A DNA stretch of 64,000 bases, from the NCBI RefSeq assembly GCF_018598185.1, contig NZ_JAHESC010000028.1, positions 39,949 through 103,948 on the forward strand, in the 5' to 3' direction. Both the position numbers and the translations under genes were made by a program. The notes below the pieces were generated by a model, which saw nothing but the letters and a program-made list of their open reading frames with translations, ran no database searches and had not been told where the DNA came from. Positions 19,247 through 28,278 of this stretch are shown here, one piece after another. Source of the stretch: Dawidia soli (GTDB lineage: Bacteria > Bacteroidota > Bacteroidia > Cytophagales > Cyclobacteriaceae). Numbering within the stretch: position 1 is the stretch's first letter; every line of letters begins with the position of its first letter.

Positions 19247-19591
19247 GTACTTACCGCTCATCACCGCTGTTACTCACACCGCTTCGCCGATACGCCAACA
19301 CGTATTCCCACGCTCCGGCCTCTTACATCTTGCTTCCGGTTTTGTTACTCCGCTTCATGATACAAAACTCCAAGGATGTATCAATTTCAAAAGCCCCGGG
19401 CTCCCGAAACAGCAGTAAAACGATTTAGAAAAGAAGATTCTATGCAATCGTTGGCGGTATTTACAGGCGATGCATGCGCTTGATCCAATAGTGAAAAACC
19501 TTGATACAAGACGGAACATCGATCGCGGGTGGGTGCTATACTTTTGATCGTCCTAGGTACCCTTAAACACAACCCACAAACTCTAAAACCC
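19247..19591 (+). promoter_or_regulatory. Control region of the fructan SusC/SusD operon
   Basis: A 345-bp non-coding stretch. It contains a -7 element TACTTTTG at 19539-19546 that fits TAnnTTTG exactly, but no TTTG at the -33 position, as expected for an activator-dependent promoter. Further upstream lie AAACGATTTAG (about 19417-19427) and ATGCAATCGTT (19442-19452). The latter is repeated before the uronate locus at 48922-48932. These are candidate regulator-binding sites. Confidence 0.5.
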
Positions 19592-22500
19592 ATGAATGTA
19601 AGAACTCTACTAGCAATGCTTCTCACCTTCGCGATACCGCGCCTGGCCCTGAGCCAGGCGATGGTGACCGGAAGGGTAACAGAAGCCGGCTCCGGTCAGG
19701 CTTTGCCGGGGGTGAACGTTTCCATACAGGGAACCACGTCGGGAACGGTGACTGACGCCGACGGAACCTTTGCAATAGCGGCCGCTGCAGACAATGTGTT
19801 GTTATTCTCCTTTATCGGCTACAAAACGATAACGGAAAAAGTAGGCGACAGATCGACCATTGACATCGAACTACCCGCCGACGTTTCACAGCTGGACGAG
19901 ATCGTCGTTACCGGCTACTCCACGCAAGAAAAGAAAGATCTCACCGGCGCGGTATCCGTGGTAAAAATGACGGAGATCAAAGACATGCCCACCGCAAACC
20001 CCATGCGGGCGTTGCAGGGCCGCGTGCCCGGCGTGACCGTTACCGCCGACGGTTCGCCGGGTGGTGGTGCCACGGTACGGATCCGAGGTATCGGTACGCT
20101 TGGCAACAACGATCCGCTCTATATAATCGACGGTATGCCTACCAAGAATGGACTCGAGCAGATAAACCCGGCGGACATCGAGTCCATGCAGGTTCTAAAA
20201 GACGCTTCCGCGGCCACGATCTACGGCTCACGGGCGGCGAACGGCGTGATTATCATCACGACCAAAAAAGCGAAAGCCGGATTCAGTAAAGTAACATTCA
20301 ATTCTTCGCTGTCCACCCAGCGCTATACCACGCAGCTCGACATGCTCAACACCCAGGAACGCGCCCGCGTGTATTGGCAATCGGCCGTGAACGATGGTGT
20401 CGACCCCAGCAATCACCAGATCTACGACTTCGATTGGGAGATGGTAGACGGAGTGCCCGTACTGAACCAGGTCATCCTGCCCGAGTTCATCGACGCCCAG
20501 CAAACGATGCGGCCGGCCGACACCGATTGGTATAAAGAGATCGCTCGCACGTCGTTGATCCAGTCGTACGACATCTCCATTGCCAACGGCGGCGATAAAA
20601 GCAGTACCTTCTTCTCGCTGAGCTATTTCGACAATAAAGGTATTATCAAAGAGTCTCAATCGAAGCGTTATACCGCACGATTGAATTCAGAATATAATTT
20701 CTTTAACAAGAAACTGAAAGTGGGCGAAAACCTCATGGCCACCCATTTTGTGAATACACTTATTCCCATAAACGATGTGATGTATACCGCCCTGGTGCAG
20801 CAAACCCTGGTACCGGTGCATACCGTTACGGGCGGCTGGGGCGGACCGGCGCCCGGCATGAATGACCGCCACAACCCCGTACGACTTATCGACGACAACA
20901 AACAAAATAAAGGGTACTTCGTCCGGCTGATGGGCAATGCATATGCCGACCTCGAAGTGATCCGCAACCTTCATCTCAGAACAAGTTTTGGTATAGATTA
21001 CCAGACAAACTATGAACGCACCCTGCGTAAGTCGTATGTGTCAGGTTTTCTTTCAGACCCCTCTAACCAGGTCAATACCAAACAAGATGTCGGCGGCAAC
21101 TGGGTGTGGCAGAATTCGCTGACCTACGATCTCGACCTCAGCCGGAATACCTTCAATTTCCTGCTGGGCTCGGAAATGATCCGGTATGTGGGGCAGGACT
21201 TCTGGGCATCACGCAGAGGATATGCGCTGGAAGAGATCGACTACGCTTACCTCAATCCCGGGTCGTCGAACAAGGATAACGGCGGCGGCGGCTCCAGCAA
21301 CGCATTACTGTCGCAATTTGCCAAAGTCAACTATTCCTACGACGACCGGTACCTGGCGTCTGTCACCGTTCGGCGGGACGGCTCGTCGCGCTTCGGCAGC
21401 GACAACCAGTACGGCATCTTCCCGGCATTCTCTCTTGGCTGGAGGCTAAGCGAGGAACAATTCATCAAAGAGAGCATTCCCGTGGTCAGCAACCTCAAGC
21501 TGCGTTACGGCTGGGGCAAGACCGGCAACCAGGAGATCGCCAACAACGCCACCAACACCTTGTATGAGTCTGTCTATGCCACCGACGGTGTCTGGAATTT
21601 CGACCGCGGCACGGCCTACGACATCGGCGGCGCCGGTACGGGCCAGCTACCGGCCGGCTTTGCGCTGATCCAGCAGGGCAACAGCGGCCTGAAATGGGAG
21701 ACATCCATTCAATCGAACTACGGCGTCGACTTTGGATTTCTCGACGAGAAGATCGCGGGCTCGGTTGACTACTTCGTCAAAAAGACCTCCGATATCCTGA
21801 TCGAGCCCGCCTACCTGGCCGTTATCGGCGAGGGCGGCAAACGATGGGCGAACGGCGCCTCTATGGAAAACAAAGGCATCGAAGTACTGCTCTCCTACAG
21901 CGAGACGATCAACGACCTGAGCTTTACCATAACCGGCAACATCTCCACCTACCGCAATAAGATAACAAAGCTCCCCGACGAGATACTGGGCTCCTACCCC
22001 GGCAACGGCACCGACAAAACGATCTTAGGGCGTTCCGTCAATTCGATCTTTGGCTATGTGGCCGACGGAATATTCCAGTCTCAGGCCGAGGTCGAAGCAC
22101 ATGCCGCGCAGGTAGGCAAAGGCATTGGGCGCATCCGGTATAAAGACCTCGATGACAACGACGAGATCAACGACCGCGACCGCGACTACATCGGCGTGAA
22201 AGACCCCAAGTTCAGCTACGGCCTGAACGCATCGGTTACCTATAAGAACTTCGACCTCAATTTCTTCTGGCAGGGCGTGAAGGGCAACGACGTAGAGAAC
22301 TCCTACAAAACGCTAACCGACTTCCCTACGCTGTGGGCCGGCAGCAACTGGGGCCGCCGATCACTCGATGCCTGGACGCCGCAGAATCCGAATTCCACCA
22401 TCCCGGCCGTGACACTCGTCGATTCAAACAACGAGGGCCGCGCGTCTACCTATTTCGTCGAGAAAGGCTCATATCTCAAACTACGGAATGTACAGCTGGG

Positions 22501-22675
22501 CTATACCGTAAAAGGTCTGGCCGGGAGCGGTGTTCAAAACCTCCGGTTCTATGTGCAGGCCAACAACCTGGTAACCATCAAAAGCAGATCGTATACGGCG
22601 CCCGACCCCGAAAATCCGGGGAACGCGTATCCTATACCGGTCATATATACCGGCGGCCTTAACTTATCCTTCTGA
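19592..22675 (+). CDS. SusC/RagA-family TonB-dependent receptor (fructan locus)
   Basis: A 1027-residue outer-membrane transporter. The ATG at 19592 is chosen because it gives a signal peptide (MNVRTLLAMLL...LALSQA); the earlier in-frame ATG at 19529 adds an unlikely extension across the promoter. There is no STN domain. The carboxypeptidase-like domain is at about 25-105 (VTGRVTEAGSGQALPGV), the plug follows (VTGYSTQEKKDLTGAV, ASAATIYGSRAANGV) and the barrel ends in GGLNLSF. It imports fructan oligosaccharides together with the SusD protein encoded 18 bp downstream. Control is expected from the hybrid sensor rather than from an anti-sigma factor. Confidence 0.94.
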   Translation: MNVRTLLAMLLTFAIPRLALSQAMVTGRVTEAGSGQALPGVNVSIQGTTSGTVTDADGTFAIAAAADNVLLFSFIGYKTITEKVGDRSTIDIELPADVSQLDEIVVTGYSTQEKKDLTGAVSVVKMTEIKDMPTANPMRALQGRVPGVTVTADGSPGGGATVRIRGIGTLGNNDPLYIIDGMPTKNGLEQINPADIESMQVLKDASAATIYGSRAANGVIIITTKKAKAGFSKVTFNSSLSTQRYTTQLDMLNTQERARVYWQSAVNDGVDPSNHQIYDFDWEMVDGVPVLNQVILPEFIDAQQTMRPADTDWYKEIARTSLIQSYDISIANGGDKSSTFFSLSYFDNKGIIKESQSKRYTARLNSEYNFFNKKLKVGENLMATHFVNTLIPINDVMYTALVQQTLVPVHTVTGGWGGPAPGMNDRHNPVRLIDDNKQNKGYFVRLMGNAYADLEVIRNLHLRTSFGIDYQTNYERTLRKSYVSGFLSDPSNQVNTKQDVGGNWVWQNSLTYDLDLSRNTFNFLLGSEMIRYVGQDFWASRRGYALEEIDYAYLNPGSSNKDNGGGGSSNALLSQFAKVNYSYDDRYLASVTVRRDGSSRFGSDNQYGIFPAFSLGWRLSEEQFIKESIPVVSNLKLRYGWGKTGNQEIANNATNTLYESVYATDGVWNFDRGTAYDIGGAGTGQLPAGFALIQQGNSGLKWETSIQSNYGVDFGFLDEKIAGSVDYFVKKTSDILIEPAYLAVIGEGGKRWANGASMENKGIEVLLSYSETINDLSFTITGNISTYRNKITKLPDEILGSYPGNGTDKTILGRSVNSIFGYVADGIFQSQAEVEAHAAQVGKGIGRIRYKDLDDNDEINDRDRDYIGVKDPKFSYGLNASVTYKNFDLNFFWQGVKGNDVENSYKTLTDFPTLWAGSNWGRRSLDAWTPQNPNSTIPAVTLVDSNNEGRASTYFVEKGSYLKLRNVQLGYTVKGLAGSGVQNLRFYVQANNLVTIKSRSYTAPDPENPGNAYPIPVIYTGGLNLSF

Positions 22676-22693
22676 AATTAAAGACACCATAGC

Positions 22694-24409
22694 ATGAAAA
22701 GAATACTACAGTGGGCCTTTGTCATCACCTGCCTGGTGGTGACGTCCTGCGACGATTTCCTGAATCAAAAACCACAAGGCTTTGTATCGGGCGACGACTT
22801 GAACACACCCGAAAACCTCGAGAAAATGGTCATCAGCGCCTACGCCCTGCTCGGCAGCGACCACTGGCCCTTTGTAGCCGCGCTCTGGCCACAGGGCAGC
22901 GTGCGAAGCGACGACGCATATAAAGGCGGCGACGGCCCGAACGATCAGGCAGAAATGCATGCCTACGAAGTATTTGCCTTGAACCGGATCGACAACCCGC
23001 ACATTGACGTAACCTGGTTTCGGTTATATGTAAACATTTCCAGAGCCAACGACGCGTTGAGGCGGTTGAACGAAGTTGAAGAAGCAACCTTTGAGCAAAA
23101 AACCATACGGCAGGCGGAAATGCGTTTTCTGCGAGGGCACTTTTATTTCAACCTGAAGATCCTCTTCAAATACATGCCCTATATCGACGAGACCATTCCC
23201 AAGGACCAATACAACACCATCTCGAACGATGTCTATTCCAACGACGAGCTGTGGTCCAGGGTAGCGGACGATTTCCGGTTTGCCGCAGAAAACCTTCCCG
23301 ACGAACAATCAGAACCGGGCCGGGCGAATAAATACGCCGCCAAAGCATACCTCGCCAAAACGCTGCTCTTCCAGGCCTATCAGCAAAATGAACAAAACCA
23401 GGTGACCGGCATTGACCAGGCAAAACTGGAAGAAGTAGTAGCGCTGTGCAGCGAGCTGGAAGGCGTATATAGCTTACACGAAGATTTCGCCCAAAACTTT
23501 CTCGAGGAATCTGAAAATGGCACCGAGTCGATCTTCGCTATTCAATATTCCAAAGACGATGCAACGCCGCTCGGCAGAATAGACTGGAGTCACAAGCTCA
23601 ACTACCCCATGAACCCCGAGTTCGGCTGCTGTGGATTTCACGCTCCCAGCCAGAACCTTGTCAACGCTTTTAAGACCGATGCGAACGGCCTTCCCCTGTT
23701 CGATACGTTCAACGATGAAGATGTACGGGCAGGAACCGACGATTTCCAAACGTTCACATTCGATCCCCGACTGGATCATACAGTGGCGATCCCCGGCCAC
23801 CCGTATAAATACTCCCGCTATACGTTCGCCAACGCATGGGTACGCTCGCCGCAGATCTACGGCTATTACATGAGCTTAAAAGAAACCGTGTCTCCCGACG
23901 ACGCCTCGTTTCAGAAGGCGCCGCCTTTCATGTCGAGCGCTAAGAACTGGGACATCCTGCGTTACGACGAAGTATTGCTCTGGCGAGCGGAAGCACTCAT
24001 CGAGCTCGGCCGGCAGGACGAGGCCCTGCCCTTTATCAACGCCCTGCGAAAACGCGCCGCAGAAAGCACCGCGTTGCTGGAGTATGACGATAATACGACC
24101 TTCTCAAACTACCACATCGACGAATACAAGCCCGGTCTCAACTGTAACTGGACGAAGGACTTTGCCCGTGAGGCCTTGCGTTGGGAAAGCCGGCTGGAAC
24201 TTGCCATGGAAGAAGATCGATTCTTTTACCTGGTGCGCTGGGGCATTGCGGCCGAAACGCTGAATACTTATTTTGATACAGAGGAAGAAAAAGCGTCATT
24301 CCTGAAAGATGCGGTTTTTACAGCCGGACGAGACGAATATCTGCCTGTCCCGCTGGCACAAATGAACCTCAGCAGAAACCTGTACAAACAAAATAACGGC
24401 TGGCAATAA
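22694..24409 (+). CDS. SusD/RagB-family fructan-binding lipoprotein
   Basis: A 571-residue SusD-family surface lipoprotein with lipobox VTSC followed by DDFLNQKPQG. The N-terminal helical region (ISRANDALRRLNEVEE, EMRFLRGHFYFNLK) and the C-terminal part (LLWRAEALIELGRQDEALPFINALR, then WESRLELAMEEDRFFYLVRWG) match the family. It pairs with the SusC receptor upstream to capture fructan fragments at the cell surface. The start of the GH172-like gene follows after only 5 bp, so they are co-transcribed and probably translationally coupled. Confidence 0.93.
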   Translation: MKRILQWAFVITCLVVTSCDDFLNQKPQGFVSGDDLNTPENLEKMVISAYALLGSDHWPFVAALWPQGSVRSDDAYKGGDGPNDQAEMHAYEVFALNRIDNPHIDVTWFRLYVNISRANDALRRLNEVEEATFEQKTIRQAEMRFLRGHFYFNLKILFKYMPYIDETIPKDQYNTISNDVYSNDELWSRVADDFRFAAENLPDEQSEPGRANKYAAKAYLAKTLLFQAYQQNEQNQVTGIDQAKLEEVVALCSELEGVYSLHEDFAQNFLEESENGTESIFAIQYSKDDATPLGRIDWSHKLNYPMNPEFGCCGFHAPSQNLVNAFKTDANGLPLFDTFNDEDVRAGTDDFQTFTFDPRLDHTVAIPGHPYKYSRYTFANAWVRSPQIYGYYMSLKETVSPDDASFQKAPPFMSSAKNWDILRYDEVLLWRAEALIELGRQDEALPFINALRKRAAESTALLEYDDNTTFSNYHIDEYKPGLNCNWTKDFAREALRWESRLELAMEEDRFFYLVRWGIAAETLNTYFDTEEEKASFLKDAVFTAGRDEYLPVPLAQMNLSRNLYKQNNGWQ

Positions 24410-24414
24410 CAAAT

Positions 24415-26061
24415 ATGAAGATTCTCGGAACAATGCTTTTGGGATTGACGCCCTTTCTGGTGATTGCTCAGAAAAGTGAAACTTCCATTACCCATACCGA
24501 TCTGATCGAACGGGTCTATGACCTCGAGCACCTGGCGATGCCACCGCTGAAAGGCGAGCGCTCAGGCACCTTCACCAGCTACGACCGGGCGGCAAACTAT
24601 GATGCGAAGACCGACCGCTACGTTCACTGGGAAGCAAACGACGACGGGCGCGGGTACATCCGGAAAGAAGATGGCGGCTACGTTGTCTTCGAGAGCGACG
24701 GCCCCGGCGTGATCTGGCGCATCTGGAGCGCGCTGGCCAAAGAAGGAAAAATAAAGATCTACATCGATCATGCCACCACGCCGGTCGTCGACCAACCCTT
24801 CCGGGCATTGTTCGAAAGTTTCAACAACACCATGCCTCCCATGAACCTCACCAGCTTCGTCATGACGCTGTCGCGCGGGCGGAATCGGTTTTTACCCATA
24901 CCCTATAACAAACATTGCAAGATCGTACTGGAAGAAAACTGGGGTGCGTATTATCATATCACGTATTCCACGATGCCCGCCGGCACAGTCCTGCCGGCAT
25001 TTACGGGAAGCTATGCCCGGGCAGATGCTATCAAGCTTGCCGAAGCGGATCGCTTCCTGTATAACAGGGGCTTCACAAGAAAACAGTACGACGGTGAGCA
25101 GGTCGAAAACACAACGGTCACAGCGAAAGCAAACAACACCACCCCCGTCAAGACGATCGTTGGGAACCGCGCCGTCACTCGCCTCGACCTGGCGATCGAC
25201 GAAACGTACCGGGCCGACACGGCGAAACAACGAGACCTGTTGGAAAATGTCTGGATCAGCATTACCTGGGATACGGATACGCAGCCGTCCGTCATGGCCC
25301 CCATCGGGCTGTTCTTCGGGGCGCTGCCGGGCATACAACCATACCGGACGCACACGATCGGCTCGGTCGATGGAAAGTCGCTCTATTCCAACTGGTATAT
25401 GCCCTTCGCGGAAAAGGCAACGATCACCCTGGTGAACAAAGGCCCCAAAACGCACACACTAAAATGGTCCGTTGTACATACCCCTGTAAGAAAATCCGCC
25501 AAAGAGCTGCTGCGTTTCCATGCCAAACAGACGGGTGGCAAAGGCTTCGATAAGATCAAAGCACAAGGAAGAAAGATCGATTGGCCAGTACTGACAACCA
25601 CGGGAGAGGGCCGGTATTGCGGCATCACGCTGCACGTCGCCAATACCTGGAAGGCCCCGGCGGCCGAACCCCGCATGTGGTGGTACGGCGAGGGCGGCGA
25701 CAAAACAATTGACTGGTGGTGGGGAGAAGGCGATGAGAAGTTCTTTGTGGACGGTGAGAAATTCCCCTCTTCTTTCGGAACAGGCAGCGAAGACTATATA
25801 GGCTACGCATGGTCGGCCGAGCCTCCTTTCCCGCTCTTCGATAGCCCCTTTGCGGCTCAGCCCTATACGCCCGTCACCGGTAACGGTCACACCGTCGTAA
25901 GCAGATTCCAGATCGCCGATAACGTTCCGTTCTTTACTTCCTTCGAGGGAACGCTTGAAAAATACAAGGAGGATGCATGGGGTAAGAACGGCGGGAATGT
26001 TTGTCTGTACGAATGCGTGGCCTACTGGTATCAAAAGGCCGGGCAACAGGATGGCTATTGA
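24415..26061 (+). CDS. DUF2961 / GH172-family glycosidase
   Basis: A 548-residue exported protein (signal to about residue 19, VIAQ). The C-terminal half has the DUF2961 jelly-roll signature. Glu438 in WWGEGDEKF and Glu459 in GTGSEDY are 21 residues apart, the same spacing as the reported acid/base and nucleophile of the founding GH172 enzyme, Bifidobacterium alpha-D-fructofuranosidase (recalled from the literature). GH172 enzymes act on alpha-D-fructofuranosyl linkages, including difructose dianhydride, or on alpha-D-arabinofuranosides. In a fructan operon the fructose-directed activity is the better guess, but activity is not proven by sequence alone. Confidence 0.85.
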   Translation: MKILGTMLLGLTPFLVIAQKSETSITHTDLIERVYDLEHLAMPPLKGERSGTFTSYDRAANYDAKTDRYVHWEANDDGRGYIRKEDGGYVVFESDGPGVIWRIWSALAKEGKIKIYIDHATTPVVDQPFRALFESFNNTMPPMNLTSFVMTLSRGRNRFLPIPYNKHCKIVLEENWGAYYHITYSTMPAGTVLPAFTGSYARADAIKLAEADRFLYNRGFTRKQYDGEQVENTTVTAKANNTTPVKTIVGNRAVTRLDLAIDETYRADTAKQRDLLENVWISITWDTDTQPSVMAPIGLFFGALPGIQPYRTHTIGSVDGKSLYSNWYMPFAEKATITLVNKGPKTHTLKWSVVHTPVRKSAKELLRFHAKQTGGKGFDKIKAQGRKIDWPVLTTTGEGRYCGITLHVANTWKAPAAEPRMWWYGEGGDKTIDWWWGEGDEKFFVDGEKFPSSFGTGSEDYIGYAWSAEPPFPLFDSPFAAQPYTPVTGNGHTVVSRFQIADNVPFFTSFEGTLEKYKEDAWGKNGGNVCLYECVAYWYQKAGQQDGY

Positions 26062-26099
26062 ATGCCGGTGATCGGCAACGGGAAATTGAAAATACAGGA

Positions 26100-26130
26100 G
26101 AGGCTGCCCGCAAAAGGGCAGCCTCCTTTA
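26100..26130. terminator. Bidirectional terminator between convergent genes
   Basis: Ten-base arms GAGGCTGCCC (26100-26109) and GGGCAGCCTC (26116-26125) with a six-base loop are followed by CTTTA on the plus strand. It sits between the stops of the GH172 gene and the convergent type IX secreted protein, so it can serve both. Confidence 0.85.
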
Positions 26131-26139
26131 TATCCCTGG

Positions 26140-27591
26140 CTAGTGATCCACAGCAAAACGCCTGGTAATTCGTTCCTTACCTCGGATTATTTCGGCGATA
26201 TAGATACCATTCTGCATCTGACGTGTGCTGACGGTCACTTTGCGATCTCTGCTTTTGGTCGTGAATACAGACACCTGCTGGCTGTTGTAAACCGTGAGAA
26301 GATACGACTCACCCACATCGCCGGATACGTTTTTAGCCGGTGCCGGGCCGAAGAGTACTTCGCCTGTTGCGGCATCCTGACGTTCGTCTCCACCGGTCTC
26401 GATATCAATGTAGTCGGCAGCCGGGTTGGGCGACACCGTCAGAGACCATCCGCAAGAGGTGCTATACGTATCCACATAGGCGTAGGCAATGAGAACATTC
26501 GAACCGGGTGCCGGCACGCAACAGCGGCTCGCGCTGACAGAACACCAGACATTGGCGTGTACCTCGATCGATCCGCTTCCCCCGGCACCCGTGCTGAATG
26601 ACAGGCTGAAATCCGACGCCGAGTTGATCGTAAACCCGGGGGGCAGCGTATAGGTAAACCCGGAAGCCGAGCAAGGCGGGCTGACATACAGCGTATAGCT
26701 GGTATACGGGCAAAGGTTTGTGTTATTCATCGATCCCATGATATAATAGGAGCCGCCCGATACATACCCGCTGTTTTCACCAAAACATATTTTTCTGAAA
26801 CTCTTGATGGTCGTTCCGGAAAGCGGGCAATGGATTTCCACGCTGAGGGTCTTATTGGTATTGGGTGAAAAATTGTGGTATATCGACACCGCGCTGGAAT
26901 TGCCTCCGACAGGCGCGCCCGACAATTTCCAGCTATACGTCGCTCCGGGGATCGCCGATGTCGTAGAATAACCGGGGGTTGAACCGAAAGCACAGACCCG
27001 TTGGTCACCGTTCATTTTTACCCGATACCAACCCCGCTGCCAGTTCGATTCCCCCCAAGGGTGTCCATCCAGCGTATGCCTGTACACAGCGCCATACCAC
27101 CATTTCGACCGCACGATACCGTACTCGGCCGTGGTAATAGCCGTATGTACCGGCACGCTCATATTTGCGCCAAACACGATCATCACGCCTTCTTCCCAAT
27201 TCTCCTGCGTCAACGGCGCGATCTCCTCCACGGCGTCATTGGTAAAATATTTCCTGACATCGCCATTGATCTCTACGGCCGGGCCGCCGTTGTACTGCGA
27301 CCATGCCCAACCGTGGCACTGAGACGTTGTGGTAGCCCCACTCTCGACCTGCACCCACCAGCCATGCTGGTTGATCCTTTGTATATTGTCGTTGTTTACA
27401 TAGTCCCGGTAATAGGCATCCTCGGGATTAACGATCGCAAAAACCGGCTGTCCCATGGGGGTATAAATGGTGGTGGCTACGCCGCCGGGGATCTGCGCAT
27501 GCAACTGTACAGAAACGATAAGCAATAAAAAGGCCATTAGATTTTTCAAAGAACAATACGTACGGATGGTAGAACTGGCTTTCATACACAC
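26140..27591 (-). CDS. Type IX-secreted protein with a possible papain-like Cys/His centre
   Basis: A 483-residue secreted protein. The signal peptide ends near LHAQ (residue 33). The C-terminal ~75 residues are a type A T9SS sorting domain (SPNPAADYIDI, then MQNGIYIAEI and a basic RITRRF end). The N-terminal region has Cys92 in SQCHGWAW and His149 in VPVHTAI, followed by SKWWYGAVYRH. This spacing resembles the Cys-His dyad of CHAP/NlpC-P60-type amidases common in Bacteroidota secreted proteins (inference). The middle is cysteine-rich and may be disulphide bonded. No partner genes are adjacent, and the fructan operon converges on it. Confidence 0.75.
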   Translation of the reverse strand: MCMKASSTIRTYCSLKNLMAFLLLIVSVQLHAQIPGGVATTIYTPMGQPVFAIVNPEDAYYRDYVNNDNIQRINQHGWWVQVESGATTTSQCHGWAWSQYNGGPAVEINGDVRKYFTNDAVEEIAPLTQENWEEGVMIVFGANMSVPVHTAITTAEYGIVRSKWWYGAVYRHTLDGHPWGESNWQRGWYRVKMNGDQRVCAFGSTPGYSTTSAIPGATYSWKLSGAPVGGNSSAVSIYHNFSPNTNKTLSVEIHCPLSGTTIKSFRKICFGENSGYVSGGSYYIMGSMNNTNLCPYTSYTLYVSPPCSASGFTYTLPPGFTINSASDFSLSFSTGAGGSGSIEVHANVWCSVSASRCCVPAPGSNVLIAYAYVDTYSTSCGWSLTVSPNPAADYIDIETGGDERQDAATGEVLFGPAPAKNVSGDVGESYLLTVYNSQQVSVFTTKSRDRKVTVSTRQMQNGIYIAEIIRGKERITRRFAVDH

Positions 27592-27835
27592 GGGGGTTTA
27601 TGGTTGTTAAAGAGTATAAGACATCGAGTCGGTCACGCCAACGCCTGGTGGCCATCGTTCAGGAGGCACCTATAGACATGAAGGAATATACAATAACTTT
27701 CGATGTTGCGCTACAAAAAGACAACCGACGGTTCTCTTTTTATTTCAGAGGCCTCCAGTTCCACATCGTCCACCCAACCATTCCACAAGCGGTTAATGCA
27801 TTTGATTCTGTCGGCACATCTTTTAATTTCGCTTC
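27592..27835. other. Intergenic region between divergent genes
   Basis: About 240 bp separate the type IX secreted protein from the small plus-strand gene at 27836. I see no convincing gene, repeat or clear promoter match here. Confidence 0.4.
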
Positions 27836-28117
27836 ATGCTGCACGATTTAAACGAAGACCAACGCGCGTTAGCAGAATTGATGAGCCAGATCTCCGAGAA
27901 AGGTTTTTCCGCTGGCTGGATGAATAGAGTAGAATTTGATCTGTGGAATATAGTAACCGGCGGCAGTCCGCAATATGGAAGACATATTGTTACGGAAAGC
28001 GAAATCCACCAATTGAGGTCCCTGGCCGACAAATGCGGCTGTTGGATAGTCTTCGACGATGAAAAGGAGGAAACAGCCGTGGACCTGAAAACCTGGAAGC
28101 AAATGGTTACATTATAA
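27836..28117 (+). CDS. Small conserved-type hypothetical protein (93 aa)
   Basis: A 93-residue soluble acidic protein without signal or membrane segment. The sequence has a helical start (LNEDQRALAELMSQISEKG), a SAGWMNRVEFDLW segment and CGCWIVFDDE near the end. Small Bacteroidota proteins with the same SAGWM and CG-W-V layout exist, but I know no function. Its own terminator follows 4 bp after the stop, supporting it as an independently transcribed gene. Confidence 0.7.
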   Translation: MLHDLNEDQRALAELMSQISEKGFSAGWMNRVEFDLWNIVTGGSPQYGRHIVTESEIHQLRSLADKCGCWIVFDDEKEETAVDLKTWKQMVTL

Positions 28118-28121
28118 CAAA

Positions 28122-28141
28122 AAAGGGGCATCCGCCCCTTT
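28122..28141. terminator. Bidirectional terminator
   Basis: Perfect 8-bp arms AAAGGGGC and GCCCCTTT around ATCC. It lies between the small plus-strand gene and the minus-strand thioredoxin operon and is symmetrical enough to serve both. Confidence 0.88.
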
Positions 28142-28167
28142 CTCTACACGTTGCATTTACCCGCCGG

Positions 28168-28278
28168 CTACGACTCTACAAACTTCGCATACAGCTTCGG
28201 GCAGATCTTCTTCTGGCTCTCCTCGTTATCTTCTTCCCAGGTAAAATCCATCTCTCCTTCAACAGCAACCCGATTCAC
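28168..28278 (-). CDS. Possible 36-aa protein coupled to the TlpA-like gene
   Basis: A GTG at 28278 overlaps the TGA stop of the TlpA-like gene and opens a frame of 36 codons before TAG. It is rich in acidic residues (MDFTWEEDNEES from an internal ATG) and ends KLYAKFVES. The overlap and the placement of the shared terminator just after it make real translation possible. No family is recognised. Confidence 0.35.
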   Translation of the reverse strand: MNRVAVEGEMDFTWEEDNEESQKKICPKLYAKFVES

